64,000 bases of DNA from Pseudoclavibacter sp. 13-3 (lineage in GTDB: Bacteria; Actinomycetota; Actinomycetes; Actinomycetales; Microbacteriaceae), in the NCBI RefSeq assembly GCF_021168475.1, contig NZ_JAJOZT010000004.1, positions 62,001 through 126,000 on the forward strand, read 5' to 3'. The stretch's first letter is position 1. Each line of letters starts with the position of its first letter. Position numbers and translations under genes: made by a program. Shown here one piece after another: positions 1 to 11,094 of the stretch. Under the pieces are notes generated by a model. It did not search any database. It worked only from the letters and a program-made list of their open reading frames with translations, and was not told the origin of the DNA.

Positions 1-791
1 AAACCCGCGACGTTGTCGACGGCGACAGAACCGCCATAGAGGATGCGGGTGGCTGCCGCGAGGGCATCGGCGCGTTCGGCTCCCAGCGGCTCGCGCAGCG
101 CCTCGCCCAAGGCCGTGCGCAGACGGCCGATGACCTCTTGGGCCTGTTGCGCCGTCGCCGCCTTGCCGCTGCCGATGGCCCACACCGGTTCATAGGCGAT
201 GACGATTTCGGGAATCTCACCGGCACCAGCGCGCCGCGCCAGCTCGGCGGCGAACTCTGAGACGGCGCCCTGCAGCTGGGCGACGGGCACTGCCGCCGGC
301 CCCTTCGCCTCAAGATCTGCTGCTGTCTCACCGACGCAGATCAGCGGTATCAGCCCGTGGCGAATCGCCGCCAAGGCCTTGCGTCCGACCTGCGCGTCGT
401 CTTCATGGTGGTACGAGCGCCGCTCGGAGTGGCCGACGATCGCGTACTTCGCATCGAGGCGCTGCAGGAAGGCACCGGAGATCTCGCCGGTGAATGCACC
501 CTGGTCGTGCTCGGAGACATCCTGCGAGCCGAAGGTGATCGGCAGTCTGTCGGCCGCCACGAGAGACTGCACCGAGCGCAGGTCGGTGAACGGTGGAAAG
601 ACCGCAACCTCGACGTCGTCGAAGTCGTGATCGACGTCACGCAGCGTCCAGGCGACCTTCTGCACCAGCGCGATGGCGTGCAGATGGTCGATGTTCATCT
701 TCCAGTTGCCCGCGATCAGCGGAGTGCGCTCATGGGTGGAGTGCGTCGGTGCTGAGCTGTCTTCGATTCGCTTGCTGTTGCGCAGACTCAT
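1..791 (-). CDS. tpiA: Triosephosphate isomerase (C-terminus cut by window edge)
   Basis: Cytosolic glycolytic enzyme interconverting dihydroxyacetone phosphate and glyceraldehyde 3-phosphate. The translation shows the family landmarks in order: IAGNWKMN with the catalytic lysine, VGHSERR with the catalytic histidine, IAYEPVWAIGSGK with the catalytic glutamate, and RILYGGSV near the end, so only about the last 15 residues are missing. The ATG at 791 overlaps the pgk stop as ATGA, implying coupled translation. It gives about 23 extra residues before the usual RTPLIAGNW start; no other start codon lies between, so the extension is probably real. Third gene of gap-pgk-tpiA. Confidence 0.97.
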   Translation of the reverse strand, partial: MSLRNSKRIEDSSAPTHSTHERTPLIAGNWKMNIDHLHAIALVQKVAWTLRDVDHDFDDVEVAVFPPFTDLRSVQSLVAADRLPITFGSQDVSEHDQGAFTGEISGAFLQRLDAKYAIVGHSERRSYHHEDDAQVGRKALAAIRHGLIPLICVGETAADLEAKGPAAVPVAQLQGAVSEFAAELARRAGAGEIPEIVIAYEPVWAIGSGKAATAQQAQEVIGRLRTALGEALREPLGAERADALAAATRILYGGSVAVDNVAG

Positions 792-2008
792 TCAGCCGAC
801 CATCCCAGCACTTCGAGGCCGGGCAGCACCTTGCCCTCGAGCAGTTCGAGCCCAGCGCCGCCGCCGGTCGAGATGTGCCCGAAGTCACTCTCGGTGTAGC
901 CGAAGGAGCGCGCGGCTGCGGCGGAGTCGCCGCCGCCGACGACGCTGTAGCCGTCGGTCTCGGTCAGGGCCTGGGCGACGATGCGGGTGCCGCTGGCGAA
1001 GGCCGCGAACTCGAACACCCCCATCGGACCGTTCCAGAACACGGTCTTCGACTGCCGGATGACCTCGGCGAACTGCTCGGCGGTCTCGGGGCCCAGGTCA
1101 AGCCCCATGACGTCGGCGCCGAGGTCGCTCGCCTCGATCGCGTCGACCGGAGTCACACGGTGTTCGGCGTCTTCGGCGAAATGATCGGCCACGACGATGT
1201 CGACCGGCAGCTCCAGGTGCACACCGAGGCGCTCGGCCTCGTCGAGATACCCGCGCACCGTATCGATCTGATCGGCCTCGACCAGGCTCTTGCCGATCTT
1301 CTCACCACGGGCCGCGAGAAACGTGTAGACCATTCCCCCACCGACCAGCAGATGATCTACTTTGGGCAGGAGGTTGTCGATGACGGCCAGCTTGTCTGAG
1401 ACCTTCGCCCCGCCGAGCACGACGGTGTAGGGGTGCTCCGGTGAGCCGAGCAGATGCCCGAGCGCCTGCAGCTCGGTCTCGATGAGCAGCCCAGCGGCGT
1501 GCGGCAGCAGAGTGGCCAGCTCGTAGACGCTGGCCTGTTTGCGGTGAACGACGCCGAACCCGTCTGACACGAACGCGTCGCCGAATGCGGCGAGCTGTGC
1601 GGCGAATGCGAGACGCTCTTCAGCGTCTTTCGACGTCTCGGCAGCGTTGAAGCGCAGATTCTCGAGCAGGACGACGCCGCCCTCGCCCAGTTCGCCCACC
1701 TGCTGTCGGGCGGCGTCGCCGACGGTGTCGGTCGCGAACGCGACTTCGGTGCCGAGCAGCTCGGCCAGACGCACAGCCACCGGCTCGAGCGAGAGCTCGG
1801 GCACGATCTGCCCCTTCGGGCGGCCCAAGTGCGCCACGATGATCAGGCTGGCCCCGGCGTCGAGCAGCCGACGGTACGTCGGCAGCGACGCGCGGATGCG
1901 GCCGTCATCGGTGATGGCACCGTCTTTGAGCGGAACGTTGAGGTCGCTGCGCACGATGACGCGGCGGCCGGCGAGCGAGCCGAGCGATTCAATCGTCTTG
2001 AGAGACAT
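788..2008 (-). CDS. pgk: Phosphoglycerate kinase
   Basis: Glycolytic kinase making ATP and 3-phosphoglycerate from 1,3-bisphosphoglycerate. The 406-residue protein has normal family length. It starts MSLKTIESL, carries the N-domain motif VRSDLNVPL (about residues 19-27) with AHLGRPKG, and the C-domain nucleotide motif VVGGGDSAAAA. It lies 8 nt downstream of gap and overlaps tpiA by 4 nt, so the three lower-glycolysis genes form one transcription unit. Confidence 0.98.
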   Translation of the reverse strand: MSLKTIESLGSLAGRRVIVRSDLNVPLKDGAITDDGRIRASLPTYRRLLDAGASLIIVAHLGRPKGQIVPELSLEPVAVRLAELLGTEVAFATDTVGDAARQQVGELGEGGVVLLENLRFNAAETSKDAEERLAFAAQLAAFGDAFVSDGFGVVHRKQASVYELATLLPHAAGLLIETELQALGHLLGSPEHPYTVVLGGAKVSDKLAVIDNLLPKVDHLLVGGGMVYTFLAARGEKIGKSLVEADQIDTVRGYLDEAERLGVHLELPVDIVVADHFAEDAEHRVTPVDAIEASDLGADVMGLDLGPETAEQFAEVIRQSKTVFWNGPMGVFEFAAFASGTRIVAQALTETDGYSVVGGGDSAAAARSFGYTESDFGHISTGGGAGLELLEGKVLPGLEVLGWSAE

Positions 2009-2016
2009 GTGCGCGC

Positions 2017-3087
<1,071 letters not shown>

Positions 3088-3172
3088 CTATTCTACTGAA
3101 CTCCGTCCGCATCCGCCGTCCGGACGCGCGACGAGGTCGACGACCGCAGCGGCGCCGATGCCCGAAACGCGA

Positions 3173-3208
3173 AGCACCCCACAGCATCCGTCGGATGCGT
3201 GGGGTGCT
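3173..3208 (-). terminator. Hairpin terminator after sodA
   Basis: A near-perfect GC-rich stem: AGCACCCCAC, a one-base bulge, GCATCC, the 3-nt loop GTC, GGATGC, GTGGGGTGCT. It lies 66 nt past the sodA stop and before the gap gene, both on the minus strand. No long U-run follows, as is common for actinobacterial terminators. Confidence 0.75.
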
Positions 3209-3274
3209 CGGTCGACCGGGAGTGTCTCTCGGCCTGTGGGCTCAGACGGTGGTTCGCCTCGAGCCTTCGAAAGG

Positions 3275-3895
3275 TCAGAGGGTGATGATGCCCTGGGTGC
3301 CGGTCTTGGCGGCCGCGAAGCGCTCGGCGACGTTCTGCCAGTTCGCGATGTTCCAGATGGCCTTGACGTAGTCGGCCTTCACGTTCAGGTAGTCGAGGTA
3401 GAAGGCGTGCTCCCACATGTCGACCAGGAACACCGGCACGGTCGCCGCAGCGTGGTTCGACTGGTGATCGTGCAGCTGCTCGATGATCAGGCGCTGACCG
3501 AGGCTGTCCCATGACAGGGCCGCCCAGCCCGAGCCCTGGATGCCCAGAGCCGCGGCCGCGAACTGCGCCTGGAAGTTCTCGAACGAGCCGAAGAACTCGG
3601 TGATGGCGGCGTCGAGCTCGCCCTCGGGACGCTGTGTGTCGGGGCCGAGATTGGTCCAGAAGATGGTGTGGTTGACGTGACCGGCCAGGTTGAAGGCGAG
3701 GTCTTTCTCCAGCTGGTTGATGTCGCCGTAGCTGCCGCCTGCGCGAGCGGCCTCAAGCTTCTCGAGTGCGCCGTTGGCGCCCTTGACGTAGTTCGCATGG
3801 TGCTTGTCGTGATGCAGCTCCATGATCTTTCCGCTGATCGACGGCTCCAGCGCCGAGTAATCGTAGGGAAGATCGGGAAGGGTGTAGACAGACAT
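3275..3895 (-). CDS. sodA: Superoxide dismutase, Fe/Mn family
   Basis: Converts superoxide to hydrogen peroxide and oxygen in the cytoplasm. The 206-residue protein has the full Fe/Mn-SOD pattern: metal ligands His28 (ELHHDKHH), His76 (GHVNHTIFW), Asp159 and His163 ([12 protein letters not shown]). Sequence alone does not firmly separate Mn from Fe; Mn or cambialistic use is usual in this group. It is monocistronic, bounded upstream by a possible -10 TACACT at 3951-3956 and downstream by a strong hairpin. It sits between whiA and gap. Confidence 0.97.
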   Translation of the reverse strand: MSVYTLPDLPYDYSALEPSISGKIMELHHDKHHANYVKGANGALEKLEAARAGGSYGDINQLEKDLAFNLAGHVNHTIFWTNLGPDTQRPEGELDAAITEFFGSFENFQAQFAAAALGIQGSGWAALSWDSLGQRLIIEQLHDHQSNHAAATVPVFLVDMWEHAFYLDYLNVKADYVKAIWNIANWQNVAERFAAAKTGTQGIITL

Positions 3896-3922
3896 GACAA
3901 CTCCTCACAGTTCACAGATGAG

Positions 3923-3956
3923 ACGGTCGAGACCGACCGTCCTGTGTGCGAGTGTA
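3923..3956 (-). promoter_or_regulatory. Putative sodA promoter and leader inverted repeat
   Basis: On the minus strand the hexamer TACACT (3951-3956) resembles an actinobacterial -10 box and is 55 nt from the sodA ATG. Between them lies the inverted repeat ACGGTC-N6-GACCGT (3923-3940), in the predicted 5' leader. No convincing -35 is present. Assignment is by position and motif only. Confidence 0.35.
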
Positions 3957-4073
3957 CTCAGCTGCGGCTGTGAAAACCGTCCGAGACGCGCAAAGTCGGG
4001 TGACGTTCACTGACCGCGAAACGCGTGTTCGGTCAATCGCTTTCAGACAGCGCTGACCCTGCACGAAGGCCGA

Positions 4074-5036
4074 TCAGCGCACGCTGTCTGGCACGTTCGC
4101 CTCGGTGCCGGGCACGCCGAGATCCTTGGCCCGGCGATCTGCCATCGCGAGCAGTCGACGGATGCGACCGGCCACGGCATCCTTCGTCAGCACCGGGTCG
4201 GCGAGACGACCCAGCTCGTCGAGACTCGCCTGACGGTGCTGCAGGCGCAGGTCGCCCGCCTGCCGGAGGTGATCGGGGATGTCATCGCCGAGGATCTCGA
4301 GCGCCCGCTCGACACGTGCGCTCGCCGCGACCGCCGCCTGAGCAGAACGACGCAGGTTCGCGTCGTCGAAGTTCACCAGCCGGTTGACGTTGGCTCGCAC
4401 CTCACGGCGATGGCGCACTTCTTCCCATTCTTCGAGCGTGTTCGTCGCGCCGAGCAGCCGCAGCATGGTCGAGATGGCCTCAGGCTCGCGCACTACGACT
4501 CGGTGCGAGCCGCGGATCTCACGCGCCTTCGAGACGACGCCGACACGACGCGCCGTGCCGACGAGGGCCATCGCGGCCTCGGCGACCGGGCAGACCACCT
4601 CAAGCGCAGAGCTGCGGCCGGGATCGCTCAACGAACCCGCTGCGAGGAAGGCTCCTCGCCACACGGCGCAGGAGATCTCGGGAGAGCCGTTGACCAAAGC
4701 GCTGGGCAGACCGCGCACCGGGCGGTTGCGAGCGTCGGTCATGCCGGTCTGTCGAGCGAGGATCTCTCCTCCGCGAGGAATGCGCAGCACGTATTCGCCG
4801 GGCGCCCCGACGCTCTCGACCAGCTGTGCCGGCGCACCGTAGAGTTCGGCCAGACCGCGCCGCACTCGTTCGGTGAGCTCAGCCGAGTCGAGCACGACCT
4901 CGATGACGATGTGACCGGAGATATGATGCAGACCGCCCGCGAAACGCAGCAGACTGGCGAGCTCAGCTGCGCGCAGTCGACCGGTCGGGTATCGGTGCCT
5001 CATGAGCTCCTGTTTGACTTGGGCTGTCAGTGGCAC
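4074..5036 (-). CDS. whiA: DNA-binding protein WhiA
   Basis: WhiA-family regulator with an N-terminal LAGLIDADG-endonuclease-like fold that lacks nuclease activity and a C-terminal helix-turn-helix. In Streptomyces it controls sporulation septation; in non-sporulating actinobacteria its role is less defined. The 320-residue protein starts [15 protein letters not shown] and ends in the HTH region [20 protein letters not shown] followed by [15 protein letters not shown]. It starts 6 nt after rapZ, the last gene of uvrA-uvrC-rapZ-whiA. The usual yvcK gene between rapZ and whiA is absent. Confidence 0.95.
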   Translation of the reverse strand: MPLTAQVKQELMRHRYPTGRLRAAELASLLRFAGGLHHISGHIVIEVVLDSAELTERVRRGLAELYGAPAQLVESVGAPGEYVLRIPRGGEILARQTGMTDARNRPVRGLPSALVNGSPEISCAVWRGAFLAAGSLSDPGRSSALEVVCPVAEAAMALVGTARRVGVVSKAREIRGSHRVVVREPEAISTMLRLLGATNTLEEWEEVRHRREVRANVNRLVNFDDANLRRSAQAAVAASARVERALEILGDDIPDHLRQAGDLRLQHRQASLDELGRLADPVLTKDAVAGRIRRLLAMADRRAKDLGVPGTEANVPDSVR

Positions 5037-5042
5037 CGCGGG

Positions 5043-5990
5043 TCATTCCTTTCCAAGGTCTCTGTGTGTGACTTCGACGGTGAGATCTGGGTGTTTGCGC
5101 AGTCTGCGCGCCATCTCGTTCGCCGTGGCCACCGAGCGATGCTTTCCTCCTGTGCATCCGAAGGCGAACATCGCGTGACGTTTGTTCTCACGCAGGTACC
5201 CGTCTATCACCGTGCTCAGCACACGCTCGTAGTCACTCAGGAACTCCTGTGCTCCTGGCTGGCCGAGCACATATTCTCTCACATCGTCGTCGGTGCCGGT
5301 GTGCGCTCGAAGCTCTTCGACCCAGAACGGATTCGGCAGAAAGCGCATGTCGGCCACCATGTCTGCGTCGAGCGGAATGCCGTATTTAAAGCCGAAGCTG
5401 GTGATCGTGACGGTGACGGTATCGGCTTGGTCACCGCCGAAGAGGTCGAAGGCGCGATTGGTCAGCTGATGCACGTTGAGACCGGTGGTGTCGATGATCG
5501 TGTCGGCACGACCGCGCAGGCCGACGAGCAGCTGCCGCTCGGCACGGATGCGTTCGACGAGAGTGCCGCCGCTCTGCAGGGGGTGCGGGCGCCGCACCTT
5601 CTCGAAGCGGCGCACCAGCTCGGCCTCGCTCGCCTCGAGATAGACCACCCGGATCGGCACGGCGAGACCGTTGAGCGCGTCCAGCTGCGCGTCAAGATCG
5701 CTGAACACGGTGCCGCCGCGCACGTCGATGACCACCGCCAGACGTCGAATCTCGTGCTCTCCGTCTTCGACGAAGTGCGCCAGCGGCACCAGCATCTTGG
5801 GCGGGAGGTTGTCGATGACGTACCAGCCCATGTCTTCGAGGGCGTTGGCGACTGTCGACCGGCCGGCCCCGGAGAGCCCGGTCAGGATCAGGAACTCGTT
5901 GCGCTCTGAGCTCGGCTGTTCGCCTTCGGACGTCGCAGAGTCCGTCTGCACGGGGTCACTCTGCACTGTCTCGCTCACGCTCGCCTTCAT
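5043..5990 (-). CDS. rapZ: RNase adapter / nucleotide-binding protein RapZ (YvcJ)
   Basis: P-loop ATPase/GTPase of the RapZ/YvcJ family. In Escherichia coli it targets small RNAs to RNase E; in actinobacteria the role is unclear. The Walker A motif is GLSGAGRSTVANALE, followed by the conserved YVIDNLPPKML and, near the end, FGCTGGKHRSVA. I chose ATG 5990 (MKASVSE, 315 aa); ATG 5996 is equally possible. Either start lies inside the end of uvrC, overlapping it by about 35-41 nt. A longer upstream reading runs through uvrC and is a shadow. Confidence 0.94.
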   Translation of the reverse strand: MKASVSETVQSDPVQTDSATSEGEQPSSERNEFLILTGLSGAGRSTVANALEDMGWYVIDNLPPKMLVPLAHFVEDGEHEIRRLAVVIDVRGGTVFSDLDAQLDALNGLAVPIRVVYLEASEAELVRRFEKVRRPHPLQSGGTLVERIRAERQLLVGLRGRADTIIDTTGLNVHQLTNRAFDLFGGDQADTVTVTITSFGFKYGIPLDADMVADMRFLPNPFWVEELRAHTGTDDDVREYVLGQPGAQEFLSDYERVLSTVIDGYLRENKRHAMFAFGCTGGKHRSVATANEMARRLRKHPDLTVEVTHRDLGKE

Positions 5991-7896
5991 GTTCATCAAC
6001 CTTAGCCCGATTGCGGTGCTGCCATTCGGCAAGTCTCTGAGCCGTCGTCTCGCCGATGCCGGGCACGGCACAGAGCTCTTCGATGCCAGCCTCGGCCACA
6101 CGGGCCGGTGAACCGAAGTGGCGCAGCAGGTCGCGTGCACGACGGTCGCCGATGCCCGGCACGGCGGCGAGGTCGGTCTCATACGCTTTGGTGCGAGAGC
6201 TGCGCTGATAGGTGATCGCGAATCGATGGGCCTCGTCGCGGATGCGCTGCACCATGAACATGGCCTCGCTGTTGCGCGGCAGGATCACCGGGTAGTCGTC
6301 ATCCGGCGTCCAGAGTTCTTCGAGACGCTTGGCGATGCCGGCCAGGGCGATGCGGTCGGCGAAGCCGTGTTCTTCGAGCGCACGTTTCGCGGCCGCCACC
6401 TGGGGTGCACCACCGTCGACGATGATGAGACTCGGAAAGTACTGGAACGAATTCTGCCGGGGATCTCGCGGCGCGGCCGTTGGCGAGCCCGCGGGGCTTT
6501 CCTGCTCGCGCAGATGTGCGAGCCGGCGCGAGATGACCTGGTGGATCGATGCCGTGTCATCGTTGGTGCCCACGATCGAGAACTTGCGGTAGTCCCGCTT
6601 CTTGGGCAGGCCGTCTTCGAAGACGACCATGGAGGCCACGACATCGGTGCCGCCGAGATGGGAGATGTCGTAGCACTCCATGCGCAGCGGCGCCTCGCTC
6701 ATGCCCAGCGCCTGTGCGATCTCGTTCAGTGCGCTGCTGCGCGCCACATAGTCGCTGGCACGCTTCATCTTGTACTGACGCAGCGCCTCAGCGGCGTTCG
6801 TGGTGACCGTCTGCTGCAGCGAGAGCTTCTCACCGCGCTGCGGCACCCGCAGATGGACCGGACCGCCCCGCCGACGTTCGAGCAGCTCGGTGACGGCCTC
6901 GGCATCAGCCGGCATCTCGGGCAGCAGGATCTGCACCGGCACCGTCAGGGGGCGATCCGCGTCATCGAGATAGACGTGCTGCAGCGCCTGCGCCAGAAAC
7001 TCGTCGTCGGGCATCTCGAGCTCTTTGTCGATCAGCCACGTGCGCACCCCGCGGATGCGCCCGCCACGCACCATGAAGACGTGCACGGCGGCGTGCAGGT
7101 CGTCGTCGCTGATGCCGAGCACGTCGGCGTTCTCGTGGTCTGAGAGCACGACCGCTGTCGCCGCGAGCACCGAGTCGAGGGCCTGCAGCTGGTCGCGCAG
7201 CCTGGCCGCCTGTTCGAACTCGAGATCGTCGCTGGCCCGCTGCATGCGCTGACGCAGGTCGCGGATGTAGGTCTGGTCCTGGCCTGCCATGAAGCGGATC
7301 ACGTGCTGCGCGGTCTCGCGGTGCTCGTCGATCGAGACGCGACCGACGCAGGGGGCCGAGCACTTGCCGATGTCGCCGAGCAGGCAGGGCTTGCCCATGC
7401 GCTGGGCGCGTTTGAGCGTCGACGTCTTGCAGCTGCGCATCGGGAACACTTTGAGCAGCGAGTCGATGGTCGAGCGCAGGTCGTAGACCTTCACGTACGG
7501 CCCGAAGTAGCGGTCGCCCTTCTTGTGCCGCCCGCGCGTGATCGTGACCCGAGGAATCTCTTCGGACATGGTGACCGCGAGGTAGGGGTACGACTTGTCG
7601 TCTTTGAACTGCACGTTGAACGGCGGGTCGAACTCTTTGATCCACGTGTATTCGAGCTGCAGCGCCTCGAACTCGCTGCCCACGATCGTCCACCGTAGCT
7701 CGCGGGCGGTGGTGACCATGCGCCGGGTGCGCTCGTGCAGGGTGTGCAGCGGCGCGAAGTAGCTGCTCAGCCGCGCGCGCAGGTTCTTCGCCTTGCCGAC
7801 ATAGATCACGCGGCCGTTGACGTCGAGCCATCGGTACACGCCCGGCTTCGACGGGATGTCGCCCGTGCGCGGCCGCCATGAGATGTCTTCGGCCAA
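5956..7896 (-). CDS. uvrC: UvrABC system protein C (excinuclease subunit)
   Basis: Makes the two incisions flanking a DNA lesion in nucleotide excision repair. The 646-residue protein has the N-terminal GIY-YIG nuclease (GVY at 19-21, VIYVGKAKNLRARL around 30-43), a central UvrB-interacting UVR region (DLEFEQAARLRDQLQALD), the RNase H-like domain (ECYDISHLGGTD, VVDGGAPQ) and a C-terminal double helix-hairpin-helix (AAVPGIGDRRARDLLRHF, AVPGIGETTAQRLAEW). It starts 2 nt after uvrA. Confidence 0.97.
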   Translation of the reverse strand: MAEDISWRPRTGDIPSKPGVYRWLDVNGRVIYVGKAKNLRARLSSYFAPLHTLHERTRRMVTTARELRWTIVGSEFEALQLEYTWIKEFDPPFNVQFKDDKSYPYLAVTMSEEIPRVTITRGRHKKGDRYFGPYVKVYDLRSTIDSLLKVFPMRSCKTSTLKRAQRMGKPCLLGDIGKCSAPCVGRVSIDEHRETAQHVIRFMAGQDQTYIRDLRQRMQRASDDLEFEQAARLRDQLQALDSVLAATAVVLSDHENADVLGISDDDLHAAVHVFMVRGGRIRGVRTWLIDKELEMPDDEFLAQALQHVYLDDADRPLTVPVQILLPEMPADAEAVTELLERRRGGPVHLRVPQRGEKLSLQQTVTTNAAEALRQYKMKRASDYVARSSALNEIAQALGMSEAPLRMECYDISHLGGTDVVASMVVFEDGLPKKRDYRKFSIVGTNDDTASIHQVISRRLAHLREQESPAGSPTAAPRDPRQNSFQYFPSLIIVDGGAPQVAAAKRALEEHGFADRIALAGIAKRLEELWTPDDDYPVILPRNSEAMFMVQRIRDEAHRFAITYQRSSRTKAYETDLAAVPGIGDRRARDLLRHFGSPARVAEAGIEELCAVPGIGETTAQRLAEWQHRNRAKVDEHEGERERDSAE

Positions 7897-7898
7897 GG

Positions 7899-10800
7899 TC
7901 AGTCGGTCTTTCCGGCAGAACTCGTCGCCCTGCTCTTCGTCACGGGCTTCGCGGCCGCGCGGTCGAAGATCTCGGCCAGGAACGCCCCGGTGTGACTCTC
8001 GGGCACCCGTGCGATCTCTTCCGGGGTGCCCTCGGCGACGACCGTGCCGCCTCCGGAACCGCCTTCGGGACCCATGTCGATGATCCAGTCGGCGCTCTTG
8101 ATCACATCGAGGTTGTGCTCGATCACGATCACCGTGTTGCCCTTGTCGACGAGTTCGCGCAGCACGATGAGCAGCTTGCGCACGTCTTCGAAGTGCAGCC
8201 CGGTGGTGGGCTCGTCGAGCACGTAGACGCTGCGCCCGTTCGAGCGTCGCTGCAGCTCGGTGGCCAGCTTGACGCGCTGGGCCTCGCCACCCGAGAGCGT
8301 GGTGGCGCTCTGGCCGAGAGTCACGTAGCCGAGTCCGACGTCGACCAGCGTCTTCATGTAGCGGTGGATGCTGTTGATCGGTTTGAAGAACTCGGCGGCT
8401 TCGGCGACGGACATGTCGAGCACTTCGGCGATGTTCTTGCCCTTGTAGTGCACAGCCAGCGTGTCGCGGTTGTATCGGGCGCCGTGACAGACCTCGCAGT
8501 CGACGTAGACGTCGGGCAGAAAGTTCATCTCGATCTTGAGCGTGCCGTCACCGTTGCAGGCCTGGCAGCGGCCTCCTTTGACGTTGAACGAGAATCGGCC
8601 GGGCAGATATCCGCGGGCCTGCGCCTCAGGCGTCTGGGCGAAGAGCTTGCGAATCTGATCGAAAACGCCGGTGTAGGTGGCCGGGTTCGACCTGGGCGTG
8701 CGGCCGATCGGGCTCTGGTCGACGTGCACCACTTTGTCGAGCTGAGAGATACCGGTTATGCGGGTGTGCTTGCCGGCCACGTTGCGCGCGTGGTTGAGCT
8801 TCTGCGCGAGCACTCGATAGAGAATGTCGTTGACCAGCGTCGACTTGCCCGAACCGCTGACCCCGGTCACCACGGTCATCACGCCGATCGGAAAGCTCAC
8901 GTCGACGTCGCGCAGATTGTTCTCGCGAGCGCCCACCACCGAGATCTGCCGCTGCTTCGAGGTGCGGTGCCGCTTCTCAGGCAGGGGGATGCTGCGACGC
9001 CCAGCCAGATAGTCTCCCGTGATCGAGTCGCGGTTCTGCAGCAGCGCCTCGTAGCTGCCCGAGTGGATCACCCGGCCGCCGTTGACCCCCGCCCCCGGGC
9101 CGATGTCGACGATCCAGTCGGCCGCCTGAATGGTCTCTTCGTCGTGCTCGACCACCAGCAGCGTGTTGCCGAGATCTCGCAGCTTGCGCAGTGTGGCGAT
9201 CAGTCGTCGGTTGTCGCGCTGGTGCAGGCCGATCGAGGGTTCGTCAAGCACGTAGAGCACGCCGGTCAGGCCCGATCCGATCTGCGTCGCCAGGCGGATG
9301 CGCTGGGCCTCACCGCCAGAGAGCGTTCCGGCCGTGCGTGAGAGCGAGAGGTAGTCGAGGCCGACTTCGAGCAGAAAATCGAGTCGGGCACGCACCTCGC
9401 GCAGCACCGGCTCTGCAATCGCCGTCTCACGCTGGCCGAGACGCAGGCGGCCGAAGAACTCGGCGGTCTGGTCGAGCGGCATCTTGACGACGTCCCAGAT
9501 GCTGCGGCCGCCGACCTTGACCGCGAGGACCTCGGGCTTGAGGCGGGCACCGTGGCACACGGCACAGGGCACCTCGCGCAGATACGGCTCGTAGCGGTCG
9601 CGCTGAGCATCGCTCTCGGCTTCGAGCCAGTGCCGGTGCACATAGGGCAGCACGCCCTCGAAGCCGCTCGTGTACTTGATCTCGCGTCCGAAGCGGTTGC
9701 GGTAACGCACCTTGACGTTGAAGTCTTTGCCGTTGAGCACCAGTGCCCGCGCCGTCGCACTGAGCTTGTGCCACGGCGTGTCGAGCGAGAAGCCGTTCTC
9801 ATCTGCCAGGCCTTCGAGCACGTGCTCGAAGAAGTGCGAGAGACCTTTGCTCTGCGTGCTCCACGGCAAAATCGCTCCGTCGTGAATCGATGCCTCTGGG
9901 TCTCCGATGACCAGATCTTCGTCGACACTCATCGCAGTGCCGAGACCGGAGCACTCCGGGCAGGCGCCGAAGGGCGCGTTGAACGAGAAGGTGCGCGGCT
10001 CGAAGTCGGTGACGGTGATGGTGTGCCCGTTCGGGCATGAGAGATCCTCGCTGAAGACACGCTGGCCCTCCCCCGGCTCGTCGTCATCAGGACGATCGAC
10101 GAAATCGGCGATCACCAGGCCATCCGCTGCTTTCAGCGCCGTCTCGACCGAATCGGTCAGTCGTGTGCTGATGCCGGGCCGCGCCACGAGGCGGTCGACG
10201 ACCACTGAGATGTCGTGCTTGTACGTCTTCTTCAGCTTGGGCGCCTCAGAGAGCTGCACGGTCTCGCCGTCGACGACCGCCCGGGCGAAGCCCTGGGCCT
10301 GGAGATCGGCGAGCAGGTCGACGAACTCGCCCTTGCGCTGACGCACGACCGGCGCGAGCACCTGGAAGCGGGTGCCCTCGGGAAGCTTGAGCAGCTCGTC
10401 GACGATCTGCTGCACCGTCTGACGCTGCACCACCGCATCACAGACCGGGCAGTGCGGCGTGCCCGCGCGGCTGAAGAGCAGTCTCAGGTAGTCATAGATC
10501 TCGGTGATGGTGCCCACGGTCGATCGCGGGTTGCGATTCGTCGACTTCTGATCGATCGAGACCGCCGGGCTCAGCCCCTCGATGAAGTCGACGTCTGGGC
10601 GGTCGACCTGCCCGAGGAACTGACGCGCGTAGGCCGAGAGGCTCTCGACATAACGGCGCTGGCCCTCGGCGAAGATGGTGTCGAAGGCGAGCGACGATTT
10701 GCCCGAACCGCTGAGCCCGGTGAAGAGCACCAGCGAGTCGCGGGGAAAGCTCACGTCGATGTTGCGCAGGTTGTGCACCCGGGCGCCACGCACCTCGATG

Positions 10801-10964
10801 CGGTCGTTGGGTCGTCTGAGGGTATGACCCGAATGCGAGCTGTGTGCCTCATCGGCTGACTGCTCATGCGTGTCGGCCGGTCGCGCGGCGCGAGTCTGCG
10901 CTGTCGTGTCGCTGTGAGGGGATGCGCCGCCGTTCTGTGCGCTGGTGCTGACCTGATGCGTCAT
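7899..10964 (-). CDS. uvrA: UvrABC system protein A (excinuclease ATPase)
   Basis: Damage-recognition ATPase of nucleotide excision repair. Two ABC modules are visible: Walker [10 protein letters not shown] (83-91) and later GVSGSGKST, two LSGGEAQR signatures, and zinc-finger cysteine pairs CPVC, CPECSG, CAVCHG, CQACNG and CEVCHG. The protein is 1021 aa, longer than usual because about 52 polar His/Ser/Thr-rich residues precede the canonical [18 protein letters not shown]. No alternative start codon lies close to that point and the ATG at 10964 has GAAGAAG upstream, so the tail is probably translated. Confidence 0.97.
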   Translation of the reverse strand: MTHQVSTSAQNGGASPHSDTTAQTRAARPADTHEQSADEAHSSHSGHTLRRPNDRIEVRGARVHNLRNIDVSFPRDSLVLFTGLSGSGKSSLAFDTIFAEGQRRYVESLSAYARQFLGQVDRPDVDFIEGLSPAVSIDQKSTNRNPRSTVGTITEIYDYLRLLFSRAGTPHCPVCDAVVQRQTVQQIVDELLKLPEGTRFQVLAPVVRQRKGEFVDLLADLQAQGFARAVVDGETVQLSEAPKLKKTYKHDISVVVDRLVARPGISTRLTDSVETALKAADGLVIADFVDRPDDDEPGEGQRVFSEDLSCPNGHTITVTDFEPRTFSFNAPFGACPECSGLGTAMSVDEDLVIGDPEASIHDGAILPWSTQSKGLSHFFEHVLEGLADENGFSLDTPWHKLSATARALVLNGKDFNVKVRYRNRFGREIKYTSGFEGVLPYVHRHWLEAESDAQRDRYEPYLREVPCAVCHGARLKPEVLAVKVGGRSIWDVVKMPLDQTAEFFGRLRLGQRETAIAEPVLREVRARLDFLLEVGLDYLSLSRTAGTLSGGEAQRIRLATQIGSGLTGVLYVLDEPSIGLHQRDNRRLIATLRKLRDLGNTLLVVEHDEETIQAADWIVDIGPGAGVNGGRVIHSGSYEALLQNRDSITGDYLAGRRSIPLPEKRHRTSKQRQISVVGARENNLRDVDVSFPIGVMTVVTGVSGSGKSTLVNDILYRVLAQKLNHARNVAGKHTRITGISQLDKVVHVDQSPIGRTPRSNPATYTGVFDQIRKLFAQTPEAQARGYLPGRFSFNVKGGRCQACNGDGTLKIEMNFLPDVYVDCEVCHGARYNRDTLAVHYKGKNIAEVLDMSVAEAAEFFKPINSIHRYMKTLVDVGLGYVTLGQSATTLSGGEAQRVKLATELQRRSNGRSVYVLDEPTTGLHFEDVRKLLIVLRELVDKGNTVIVIEHNLDVIKSADWIIDMGPEGGSGGGTVVAEGTPEEIARVPESHTGAFLAEIFDRAAAKPVTKSRATSSAGKTD

Positions 10965-11094
10965 GGTGCTCTTCTTCGTATGGTCGTCGGTGCTGCAGGG
11001 TGGAGTTGCGGGAATGCCGTGGTCGAGCGGCTCGATCTATGTGTGCGCCGTCATGCCGCACCGTGTGATGCGGGTGCGTCCTGGGACGTCATGC

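Noticed and set aside
4236-5909. Long plus-strand open frame (557 codons) opposite whiA and rapZ
   Set aside because: It lies antisense to two well-conserved genes, has no recognisable domain or ribosome site, and such frames are common opposite high-GC genes.
10965-11094. uvrB-uvrA gap examined for a LexA box
   Set aside because: No CGAAC-N4-GTTCG or close variant is present.
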